DNA of 36,008 bases from a virus. The notes beneath the pieces were generated by a model. That model saw only the letters and a program-made list of their open reading frames with translations, searched no databases and was not told the origin of the DNA. Below, in pieces: positions 26,001 through 32,200 of the stretch (its first letter is position 1; every line of letters starts with the position of its first letter). The stretch lies in the IMG/VR virus record IMGVR_UViG_3300032893_000184, positions 1 to 36,008 of that record, one strand, 5' to 3'. Position numbers and translations under genes: made by a program.

Positions 26001-26315
26001 CTAATCCATGCTCAAGATGCGATAATTATAAGAGAACACGATCCGATGCATCTGAGAATTAAGTTTCACCAAAAAGACGTGGTGAACATAATCCGGTTGA
26101 CAAGTGCTGCTGTAATGAAAACAACCGTCTGTATTATTAGCCGATCCATCAAAATTCCGGTTATTTACTGCAAAATGCTCGCTATCCCAAAGAAGCTGTT
26201 TTTCATCATGAGTTAGTTCGCTGTAATAAACTCCAACTTGGAACGATTTGTCAACTTTTGGAGTAGCGTCGAGTACTGGACTGAATAGCACTATATTTAA
26301 GATTGTAACCCACAT
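26001..26315 (-). CDS. Putative exported small protein (104 aa)
   Basis: Strong ribosome-binding site (AAGGAGG, 8-9 bases before the ATG). The N-terminus MWVTILNIVLFSPVLDATPK is hydrophobic and may be a signal peptide with cleavage near Ala-Thr, although it lacks the usual basic residues. The rest is polar, with two Cys (DGCFHYSSTCQPDY) suited to a periplasmic disulfide, and aromatic-rich. It runs against all surrounding structural genes and has its own promoter-like leader, shared with the gene at 30030-30221. The function is unknown; a lysogenic or early accessory role would fit its orientation. Confidence 0.7.
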   Translation of the reverse strand: MWVTILNIVLFSPVLDATPKVDKSFQVGVYYSELTHDEKQLLWDSEHFAVNNRNFDGSANNTDGCFHYSSTCQPDYVHHVFLVKLNSQMHRIVFSYNYRILSMD

Positions 26316-26322
26316 AGCCCTT

Positions 26323-26364
26323 CCTCCTTATATATGACTTATCGGGCTTCTGGCTATAAACTTT
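26323..26364 (-). promoter_or_regulatory. Minus-strand promoter/leader, copy A
   Basis: Read on the minus strand: TTAAAG, 17 bases, GATAAG, then the AAGGAGG ribosome-binding site of the 104-aa gene. It shares with the leader at 30227-30268 the elements AAAGTT, GCC, CCGATAAGT and TATAAGGAGG at nearly identical spacing. The -35/-10 spacing of 17 suits a sigma70-type promoter, although the hexamers are weak. It abuts plus-strand motif copy 4 (26365), so this 70-bp segment is a divergent promoter region. Confidence 0.55.
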
Positions 26365-26391
26365 AACCTATCCATATTTATCCCAGATAAC
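26365..26391 (+). promoter_or_regulatory. Candidate phage promoter motif, copy 4
   Basis: AACCTATCCAT at 26365-26375 is identical to copies 1 and 2. After four variable bases, ATCCC at 26380-26384 is kept, then the sequence diverges (AGATAA). It heads the tail-fibre block whose first gene starts at 26476. Confidence 0.6.
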
Positions 26392-26399
26392 AGGCAACT

Positions 26400-26458
26400 A
26401 GGCGGGAGACCCTCGCCAAAGTAAAAGGTGACCCCTGGCCGGCTAAGCCCGCCTTTAT
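26400..26458 (+). promoter_or_regulatory. Leader RNA with alternative stem-loops
   Basis: In the leader of the fibre block, GGCGGG at 26401-26406 can pair locally with CTCGCC at 26412-26417, or at longer range with CCCGCC at 26448-26453, which is followed by TTTATAT. The two pairings exclude each other, the layout of an attenuator or a structured 5' end. Function is unproven, and the T-tract is short. Confidence 0.35.
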
Positions 26459-26475
26459 ATGCAGGAAAATCTCCA

Positions 26476-26868
26476 ATGAGTACTAGAAGTAGGATAGCGC
26501 CTTATACGTTGCCGGCATTAGACTTGGCATCAAGTAGCAATTCTGCGGCTACATTACTTCAATCAAATACAGCATTTAGTTATGCCATTTTATGGACCGG
26601 AACGTCGCCAGTTGGCACTTTATCGCTACAAACTAGTAATGATTATTCCGTTGATGCGACGGGAAAAGTCCTTAATTCCGGAACATGGAATACCGCACCT
26701 TTGAATGTCAATGGTGCTTATGCCACATCCATTTCCATTTCCGGTAATTCAGGAAATGGCATGATTGATGGATTATGTACAACTGGCGTGAATGCCATAA
26801 GACTTAGTTATACCGCAGGAAGTGGCACTGGCACCATGACTGTTATCGTGACTGCGAAGGTGGCATAA
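26476..26868 (+). CDS. Small virion/fibre-associated protein (130 aa)
   Basis: Start at ATG 26476 (AGGA upstream). The frame continues upstream without an ATG; a GTG at 26428 lies in the structured leader and is less likely. Beta-rich with few charged residues: FSYAILWTGTSPVGTLSLQT ... SYTAGSGTGTMTVIVTAKVA at the C-terminus. Likely a fibre-tip, adaptor or decoration protein. The stop overlaps the next start (TAATG). Confidence 0.65.
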   Translation: MSTRSRIAPYTLPALDLASSSNSAATLLQSNTAFSYAILWTGTSPVGTLSLQTSNDYSVDATGKVLNSGTWNTAPLNVNGAYATSISISGNSGNGMIDGLCTTGVNAIRLSYTAGSGTGTMTVIVTAKVA

Positions 26869-27983
26869 TGACGAATTTTTACGCAACATATCCTGCATCA
26901 ACTCCCAGTTCCGTATCAGTAACTACTGTGCAAGGGGAAGGAACGCCTGGTTCTCAAACTGGCGGCCTATTAACTGTGCAAGGCGATCCCTCGGGAACAC
27001 CGATACCGATAAGTGGAGCTATTACAGCAACAAACCCATCAGTAAGTACGACAGGCTCGTCGGTCCCGGCATCAGCTACTTATGCTGGTATGAACGTCAG
27101 CGGCAACCTGACAGGATTAACCGGAACCTCAAACGGTCTGAAAGTAGATGGATCAGCTGTTACGCAACCTGTGAATGTCACGCAATTTGGAACTAATAAT
27201 GTCGTGACAGGTACAGGGACAAGTGGCTCAGGTATTCCGCGAGTCACTGTTTCAAATGATTCTAACATTCTTGCCACTCAATCTGGTGCATGGAATGTAA
27301 GCGGTACTGGTACTGCTGGAACACCTGCAACTGGTGTGCTGACAATCCAGGGGATCAATAGCATGACCCCTGTGAAGGTGGATCCTTCTGGTGGGACAGG
27401 TTCGGTAAACGTCGCCCAGTTTGGTGGCAACAATGTTGTCACAGGTACAGGGGCAAGTGGCTCAGGTATACCAAGAGTCACAGTTTCCAATGACTCAAAT
27501 ATTCTCGCCACCCAATCCGGCACATGGAATATAGGAACTGTCACAACTGTTACCACTGTTTCAACAGTTACCGCAGTAACAGCTATTAGCAATGCCTTAC
27601 CGGCAGGGACAAACCTTCTTGGTAAAGTGGGCATAGATCAGACAACACCAGGAACCACGAATGCTATTCAGTCGACATCAGGAACTACTGCAACATGGCA
27701 GGCTGAAGGATCAATCGCGTTTGGGTCAATTACAACATCATTTCAAACAGTTTTTACGCCAAGTTCTAGTACCAAAATGCTTTTTATGCGCAATAACACG
27801 AATGGAACAATTGTGGTATCTATGGACGCTGGTACAACAACGAATTTCGTTTTTGATCCAGGAGATCAAATATCAATGGATTTTGTAACAGATGGTTTGA
27901 TTTCTACAACCACCGCAATTCAGATTAAATATACAGGTAGTGCGCCAACATCAGGATCATTCAGAGTCAATGGGTGTCATTAA
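26868..27983 (+). CDS. Tail-fibre-like protein with internal repeat (371 aa)
   Basis: Coupled to the genes on both sides by TAATG overlaps. Very rich in Thr, Gly, Ser and Val, almost no Lys or Glu. It contains two copies of a 39-residue module starting QFG.NNVVTGTG.SGSGIPRV (about residues 106-144 and 184-222), then a Val/Thr tract and a C-terminal domain (SFQTVFTPSSSTKMLFMRNN ...) like small beta-sandwich tips of fibres. Probably a trimeric fibre or baseplate appendage. Confidence 0.7.
   Translation: MTNFYATYPASTPSSVSVTTVQGEGTPGSQTGGLLTVQGDPSGTPIPISGAITATNPSVSTTGSSVPASATYAGMNVSGNLTGLTGTSNGLKVDGSAVTQPVNVTQFGTNNVVTGTGTSGSGIPRVTVSNDSNILATQSGAWNVSGTGTAGTPATGVLTIQGINSMTPVKVDPSGGTGSVNVAQFGGNNVVTGTGASGSGIPRVTVSNDSNILATQSGTWNIGTVTTVTTVSTVTAVTAISNALPAGTNLLGKVGIDQTTPGTTNAIQSTSGTTATWQAEGSIAFGSITTSFQTVFTPSSSTKMLFMRNNTNGTIVVSMDAGTTTNFVFDPGDQISMDFVTDGLISTTTAIQIKYTGSAPTSGSFRVNGCH
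27183..27533 (+). repeat. Two 117-nt in-frame repeats, period 234
   Basis: Copy 1 at 27183-27299 and copy 2 at 27417-27533 encode nearly the same 39 residues, with differences mostly at third codon positions. The gap between copies is also 117 nt, so the true unit may be 78 residues with a diverged half. This indicates an old duplication kept under protein-level selection. Confidence 0.85.
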
Positions 27984-29092
27984 TGAGTAATATTATATCT
28001 AAATTAATTAATTTAGCTGGGAACATCACTGGAACATTAGGCGTTGTGAATGGCGGGACTGGTGACACAACATTAACAAGTAATGGTGTTTTGTATGGTA
28101 ATGGAACATCCGCTGTTGGTGCGGTGGCCGCTGGTAGCACGGGACAAGTACTTCAAGCCACTACTAGCTCGGCCCCAACTTGGGCGGCAATTGCAGGAAA
28201 TGGCACATTGTTAACGCCTGCATCGACCACGCTTTTGACTAATGGTACTAGATCAGGAACCGTATTTACTATCTCCACAACTACTACCTGTGCAACTGGT
28301 GATACATATAAAGATAATAATGGCTCAGGTAGCACATATACAGTAATCCAAGGGTTTACTAGCGAAAGTGGTCAAGTTCTTTTCATGTCAGGAACAGGAA
28401 CATCACCAATTACTCCACTCGCGCGGCAAACAGGTAGTGGAACGTCGAGTATTTCATTTACCGCCAGCCAAGCATTGACCAGCTATACAGTCCCAACACC
28501 TGCCCCGCTTTATATGATTGCAACAGCAGTCGGCGGCGGCGGTGGGGGGGGTAATGCTGTTGGAGATAGTACACACTGGATTGCTGGCGCTGGAGGTGGT
28601 GCGGCCTCAATAGGAATCAGCCAGATCAATAATCCGATTGCCGGAGCGACATATTATTATACAGTGGGTGCTGGTGGCGCTGGCGCCACAGGTAATGGAA
28701 GTTTAAATACTGGTGGAACTGGGACTAACAGTATTTTTAGTGTTAATACCGCAGTAGGAAATGGTGGTGCTGGTGGCAGTGGTTCCAATAACGGTATTAA
28801 TATTGGTTCATCATCGATTACTACGGCGGGAGTGGGAGGGATAAATGTTATACCTGGAGCTGCTGGTGCTAGCGGCACTGTGACAACGCAAGCCAGTAAC
28901 ATTAGCGGATATTTTCAAGGGGGAAGTTGTCTCTATGGCGCTGGGGCTCAATCATCATTAAATGCTGCTGGTAATACAGGTACTGGATATGGATCTGGAG
29001 GTTCTGGAGGACTCAGCGCCTCAAATAGTTCTAATTATGCGGGTGGAACTGGCGCAGCAGGCACAATTATTTTGCAATTGAATTATCAATAG
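27983..29092 (+). CDS. Glycine-rich adhesin-like tail-fibre protein (369 aa)
   Basis: ATG 27983 overlaps the previous stop; an in-frame GTG at 27974 is less likely. The N-terminal part (GTLGVVNGGTGDTTLTSNGV, GNGTSAVGAVAAGSTGQVLQ) is the fibre-shaft pattern found in many phage and prophage fibres. From about residue 180 the protein is dominated by glycine: GGGGGGG, GAGGGAA, GAGGAG, GGAGGSG, GSGGSGG and the end GAAGTIILQLNY. This resembles polyglycine-helix receptor-binding tips such as T-even gp38-type adhesins, but homology is not claimed. Likely receptor recognition. Confidence 0.75.
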   Translation: MSNIISKLINLAGNITGTLGVVNGGTGDTTLTSNGVLYGNGTSAVGAVAAGSTGQVLQATTSSAPTWAAIAGNGTLLTPASTTLLTNGTRSGTVFTISTTTTCATGDTYKDNNGSGSTYTVIQGFTSESGQVLFMSGTGTSPITPLARQTGSGTSSISFTASQALTSYTVPTPAPLYMIATAVGGGGGGGNAVGDSTHWIAGAGGGAASIGISQINNPIAGATYYYTVGAGGAGATGNGSLNTGGTGTNSIFSVNTAVGNGGAGGSGSNNGINIGSSSITTAGVGGINVIPGAAGASGTVTTQASNISGYFQGGSCLYGAGAQSSLNAAGNTGTGYGSGGSGGLSASNSSNYAGGTGAAGTIILQLNYQ

Positions 29093-29100
29093 GATAAAAA

Positions 29101-29622
29101 ATGACTACACCTTTCCCATTACAATTTAATCAGCAAAATGCGCAGAATTCCATTCTCGATGTTACTGGACTTCGCCAAACATATTTGGGGAATACATATA
29201 TTCTTCCATTTACAGGCCATAGCCTATCCGATGAAAATGAAAATGTTTTGGGAATTATTACAAATCCATCTGGCAGTGGGAAAGGATTATTCCTTTACAC
29301 CAGAAAAGTTTCAACCGATAACAATACGGTTTTGGTGCGGTTTTATTTAAATCCTACTGTAAGCGTTACAGGATCAGCTACTACCGCAGTTAATCTAAGA
29401 AGTGGTTATTCTACATTAAATTCCAGTATTGCGAAATGTTATTTGAGTCCTACCATTTCTGCTAATGGAACATTTGTAGCCGTGCTTCCAGCTACTATCT
29501 ATAGTATTACATCAAATGTATTGATAGTCATCGATCCCGGTGCCACAATTCTATTCACGGGTCAACAAACAGCCAGCGGCACTACAAATGCTTTTGTAGA
29601 TTTTTCTTGGTATGAAATCTAG
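29101..29622 (+). CDS. Putative fibre-associated/tail protein (173 aa)
   Basis: AGGAT ribosome-binding site, nine bases after the adhesin-like gene. Beta-rich (VLVRFYLNPTVSVTGSATTA, NVLIVIDPGATILFTGQQTA), neutral, no Cys pair. Probably a fibre-tip, chaperone or baseplate component. Family not recognised. Confidence 0.65.
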   Translation: MTTPFPLQFNQQNAQNSILDVTGLRQTYLGNTYILPFTGHSLSDENENVLGIITNPSGSGKGLFLYTRKVSTDNNTVLVRFYLNPTVSVTGSATTAVNLRSGYSTLNSSIAKCYLSPTISANGTFVAVLPATIYSITSNVLIVIDPGATILFTGQQTASGTTNAFVDFSWYEI

Positions 29623-29629
29623 AGGTAAT

Positions 29630-29797
29630 ATGGAAAAGAAACTTAAAATGTCCCAAATTCTGATTCAAAAGATTGTAAACTATCTTCAAATGCGGCCATA
29701 CAGTGAAGTACATAGCTTAATAGCAGATATTTTGACTGAAGCTAACGCAAAGGAGCAGGAAAATGGGAATAACGAACAGTGTGAAATTGTTGAATGA
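29630..29797 (+). CDS. Small helical phage protein (55 aa)
   Basis: ATG 29630 preceded by AGAGGTA; an upstream in-frame ATG overlaps the previous gene by 11 bases. The product (MEKKLKMSQILIQKIVNYLQ, then MRPYSEVHSLIADIL) is a short amphipathic helical protein of a type frequently seen after phage fibre genes. The role is unknown. It overlaps the next gene by 35 bases. Confidence 0.65.
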   Translation: MEKKLKMSQILIQKIVNYLQMRPYSEVHSLIADILTEANAKEQENGNNEQCEIVE

Positions 29798-30023
29798 TCT
29801 GACGACAGTTGTGATTGCGGGAATTAAAGTAGGGAGTGCGGCAAGGACCGGGAACTATTTTCAAGTAGCTATCCAAGCCACTTCTCTTATTCCTCTCCTC
29901 GAGCCGCTAGTGGCAGATGCCCGCGCTTCCTTGCCGGAGTTGGAGAGCCTCACAGCCGCGGAAACGGCTGATTTGGCACAAGCAGCACTCAACGCTATTA
30001 AGCAAATAGCATTAAGTGCTTAG
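29763..30023 (+). CDS. Small phage protein, possible lysis/tail-end factor (86 aa)
   Basis: AAAGGAG ribosome-binding site. Begins MGITNSVKLLNDLTTVVIAG with a weakly hydrophobic segment (about 11-24), continues as an Ala/Leu-rich helical protein and ends without charge. Similar small proteins lie at the end of phage structural operons near lysis genes; the segment is too short and polar to call a holin with confidence. Last plus-strand gene before the terminator at 30355. Confidence 0.65.
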   Translation: MGITNSVKLLNDLTTVVIAGIKVGSAARTGNYFQVAIQATSLIPLLEPLVADARASLPELESLTAAETADLAQAALNAIKQIALSA

Positions 30024-30029
30024 ATCAGA

Positions 30030-30221
30030 TTATTCAGTAAGACGTAGTTCGCAATAAGTGCTAATTACTTTTAATGTTTTCAAATCTAGCTGATCAAGAA
30101 TCATCAAAGCTTTCAGTAATGGACTAGTTTCATAACTCAGAGCAAATTCTTTAACTTTTTCATTATTTAAAAGACCAAATTCTTGAATGATTCGTGCGTC
30201 GATTTTTTGTGTGGTATCCAT
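30030..30221 (-). CDS. Small helical protein with own promoter (63 aa)
   Basis: Starts with AGGAGG four to five bases upstream of the ATG, on the strand opposite the fibre genes. Highly helical (ARIIQEFGLLNNEKVKEFAL, LLKALMILDQLDLKTLKVIS). No family recognised. It is a stand-alone gene: the hairpin at 30355-30390 separates it from the endolysin gene upstream, and it shares its leader with the 104-aa gene at 26001. Expression outside the late programme is inferred. Confidence 0.65.
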   Translation of the reverse strand: MDTTQKIDARIIQEFGLLNNEKVKEFALSYETSPLLKALMILDQLDLKTLKVISTYCELRLTE

Positions 30222-30226
30222 ACCGC

Positions 30227-30268
30227 CCTCCTTATAATTTACTTATCGGTGGCGGGGCAGAGAACTTT
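30227..30268 (-). promoter_or_regulatory. Minus-strand promoter/leader, copy B
   Basis: Minus-strand order: CTAAAG, 17 bases, GATAAG, then TATAAGGAGG and the ATG at 30221. AAAGTT, GCC and CCGATAAGT occur at the same spacing as in the leader at 26323-26364, 3.9 kb away, while the genes they serve are unrelated. A sigma70-like promoter with a short leader is the simplest reading. The rest of the gap to 30354 contains no gene; it has a weak long-range inverted repeat (GTTGG at 30295, CCAAC at 30348). Confidence 0.55.
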
Positions 30269-30354
30269 AGAACAATCTCTTGCTAAACGGGAAAGTTGGC
30301 GATACTATTGGCTTAGTCTTTTACAGTCGTCGAAACTGATAAGGCTCCCAACTA

Positions 30355-30397
30355 AACCCCGCGGGCCTTAATCCCTTGATTCGCGGGGTTTTTATTT
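30355..30397. terminator. Bidirectional terminator between fibre and lysis/replication blocks
   Basis: Stem AACCCCGCG at 30355-30363 paired with CGCGGGGTT at 30382-30390, 18-base loop, followed on the plus strand by TTTATTT. On the minus strand the same stem is followed by TTTAG, weaker. It closes the plus-strand fibre operon and lies 36 bases after the endolysin stop on the minus strand. Confidence 0.85.
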
Positions 30398-30425
30398 ACA
30401 TGATTTTACAATGGTTTACATGATT

Positions 30426-30875
30426 TTACGCAGTCTTAAATAGATCCACCTCCTGTTCCCTACGGGTCTTAAGTCCTGGCAGGACTTTACCGCCGGCTAG
30501 ATTATAAGACAGCATTTTGTCTGGTATTTTATCCACATCGATGGTTCTGTTCTGTTTGCGGCTTTCCGCCAGAACTCTAACCAAGGTGCCCCAGCCCAAA
30601 TTGTAGGCGAAGCTAGTAAGGGCAGCTAGCTGGTTGCTGGTGGGCTCAAAATGGGCTTCTGAGCACTTCTGCCAGATCCTCCTAGCCAACGCATCGGCGG
30701 TCTTAAAAAGATCATAGTCAGCCTGTTCTTGTGTCCATTTCATTCCTGGCTCTATTCCATTGGTCTGGCCATAACCGATAGTCCATGGAGCTTGGCCTGT
30801 ACTAGGGTCTGGATAAGCTTCAAGACGGCAACCTTCGAATTGTTTGATAAGATCGATTCCACGTTGGCTTATCAT
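30426..30875 (-). CDS. Endolysin, T4-type lysozyme (glycoside hydrolase 24)
   Basis: 149 residues, the family's usual length. It cleaves the N-acetylmuramic acid-N-acetylglucosamine bond of peptidoglycan at the end of infection. Catalytic residues match the family: E14 in LIKQFEGCRLEAY, D23 in PDPSTG and T32 in PWTIGYG. The start at 30875 has AAAGGA upstream and gives the standard N-terminus; an in-frame ATG at 30971 would add 32 residues with a weakly hydrophobic stretch, which might act as a signal anchor, but it has no good ribosome-binding site. It is the last gene of the minus-strand operon; no holin adjoins it. Confidence 0.93.
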   Translation of the reverse strand: MISQRGIDLIKQFEGCRLEAYPDPSTGQAPWTIGYGQTNGIEPGMKWTQEQADYDLFKTADALARRIWQKCSEAHFEPTSNQLAALTSFAYNLGWGTLVRVLAESRKQNRTIDVDKIPDKMLSYNLAGGKVLPGLKTRREQEVDLFKTA

Positions 30876-30981
30876 AAATCTCGTCCTTTCTAATGAAAGT
30901 TCAACATCAACGCAAAGGGGGTAAATCGTGACGCTAATCAATTTTATAATCGATCTGATAGATTCACTCATAGACTACTAC

Positions 30982-31389
30982 CTAGAGGGCGCGGAATGGG
31001 ATTTTACCCCTTTCTAGCATTATCACCACATCGTCTAGACTCCTGGCAATAAACGCCAAGGCTCCGGCGGCGTTTAAGGCTAGAATGCGTTCTTTTTGAT
31101 GGGCGGAAACAATGCCCTTTTTAGTCTTCACCTCAATGGCAAAAAGCCGCCCGGTACCATCAGGCATAATTCCCATGATATCCGGCATGCCACGCGCAGG
31201 ATTAGCGCTCATACGACGGTCTTTCCCGGAGCCATGCACAATGGGGCCAACATAGTTCCGCCATGAGTAATAGCCTTTGAGGCTTAAGTACTCGAGGATG
31301 GCGCGTTGGATGTCCCCTTCTTTTTCCGTTCCGGGCGTTTTTGCCACTTTATTTCTATTTCGCCGCTGCAGTTTTCCATGTGGTTCCAT
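30982..31389 (-). CDS. VRR-NUC domain nuclease
   Basis: 135 residues, close to the stand-alone VRR-NUC length. The PD-(D/E)xK-type active site is readable: E24 in TEKEGDIQRAIL, D70 in GMPDIMGI, E86 and K88 in AIEVKTKKG, Q98 in AHQKERI. These nucleases cut branched or single-stranded DNA; in phages they accompany replication/recombination genes. It lies downstream of the helicase loader. The N-terminal 35 codons overlap the small gene ending at 31284; a GTG 13 codons in is an alternative start. Confidence 0.88.
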   Translation of the reverse strand: MEPHGKLQRRNRNKVAKTPGTEKEGDIQRAILEYLSLKGYYSWRNYVGPIVHGSGKDRRMSANPARGMPDIMGIMPDGTGRLFAIEVKTKKGIVSAHQKERILALNAAGALAFIARSLDDVVIMLERGKIPFRAL

Positions 31390-31481
31390 ATGCCAATCCC
31401 CGGTGGTATTAGTTTAATCGTCATTGTCTCATTGACGGCTATCTCTATTGGCACCTTGCGTTTTGACTGCGGTGTAGTCAT
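31284..31481 (-). CDS. Small overlapping gene (65 aa)
   Basis: Starts with an ATGA overlap on the helicase-loader stop and runs 106 bases into the nuclease gene in another frame. The N-terminal 35 residues (VPIEIAVNETMTIKLIPPGI) look like a small beta domain; the C-terminus is basic and Ser-rich. Without it, about 88 bases between the loader and the nuclease would be empty in an otherwise packed operon, so I accept it. No family recognised. Confidence 0.55.
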   Translation of the reverse strand: MTTPQSKRKVPIEIAVNETMTIKLIPPGIGIWNHMENCSGEIEIKWQKRPERKKKGTSNAPSSST

Positions 31482-32200
31482 ATATCATTCCTATGCTGGC
31501 CGATGCGGAATGAAGGACCTTTGCATTCCACGATTGAACAGTGTTTCAAAATCCGATCGATTATGCGGGGATGAACTTTGGGAGATAGTTCATCTAAAGA
31601 ATAGTTACTGCTGAGAAAGGTTGGCATGGATTGCGCGACTCGATGGTCAAAGATCTGAAAAAACACAGTTTCACCCCATTCAGTTAATTTTTCGGCTCCA
31701 AAATCATCTATGAATAAAAGATTAACATTTCGCAATTTCGCTAATTCTATCTCAGGCGTAGTCTGATCATTATCAAAACTATCTTTTTGCTTGCTTAATA
31801 TGTCGGCAAAGGTTATAAACTTGCACCGATAAGTTTCAGACGCAAATCGATTGATGATACAGAGTCCTAGCCGTGACTTGCCTCTTCCAGGCTTGCCATG
31901 CAGTAGAACTCCTCGTTTCATCTCGGGACGCCATTTGCTTAATCGGTTCACATGGTCGCATGGGATAGCGGTTTCGAAGGTCACATCCCATTCGGCCGGA
32001 GCCAAACTCGAGTATCCGGCGCGGCGTATCATAGCTGTTTCGTTCAATCTTTGTTGACCGGCAGCTCGATCCCGCGCTAGACGCTCATCCTCCGTCTCCG
32101 ATATCGGTGGGGCCGAGGTGAGAATTTTTGAGGATATTGGCGATAAGTTCTGCATCCTCCGGCGCGCATTGAGGTCGTCCAGTAGTTTTTGAATTCCCAT
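31478..32200 (-). CDS. DnaC-like helicase loader (AAA+ ATPase)
   Basis: 240 residues. Walker A GKPGRGKS at 102-109, Walker B LLFIDDFG at 161-168, sensor-1-like LSSNYS at 196-201 and the arginine-containing box RIIDRIL at 212-218: the DnaC/IstB-type AAA+ set. In phage replication it delivers the host replicative helicase to the origin, the job of lambda P or host DnaC. Start has AAAGGAGA upstream. It begins 116 bases before the initiator gene ends, in another frame. Confidence 0.9.
   Translation of the reverse strand: MGIQKLLDDLNARRRMQNLSPISSKILTSAPPISETEDERLARDRAAGQQRLNETAMIRRAGYSSLAPAEWDVTFETAIPCDHVNRLSKWRPEMKRGVLLHGKPGRGKSRLGLCIINRFASETYRCKFITFADILSKQKDSFDNDQTTPEIELAKLRNVNLLFIDDFGAEKLTEWGETVFFQIFDHRVAQSMPTFLSSNYSLDELSPKVHPRIIDRILKHCSIVECKGPSFRIGQHRNDI

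Noticed and set aside
27278-28902. Several minus-strand frames rich in Val, Pro and Thr
   Set aside because: They mirror the Gly/Thr-rich fibre genes on the plus strand and have no start signals.
30241-30354. A tRNA or structured RNA gene in the gap after the 63-aa gene
   Set aside because: No acceptor/anticodon/T-arm arrangement can be formed; only a weak long-range inverted repeat and the adjoining terminator are present.
30529-30537. TTATCCACA, a perfect DnaA box
   Set aside because: Single copy inside the conserved endolysin coding sequence, far from the iterons; a chance match is likely.
30876-30971. N-terminal extension of the endolysin as a signal-anchor (SAR) sequence
   Set aside because: The hydrophobic stretch is interrupted by Lys, Pro and Asp, and the upstream ATG has no good ribosome-binding site; the family's standard start fits 30875.
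31306-31614. Plus-strand open frame of 102 codons
   Set aside because: It is antisense to the nuclease and the helicase loader, which have clear motifs; no ribosome-binding site.
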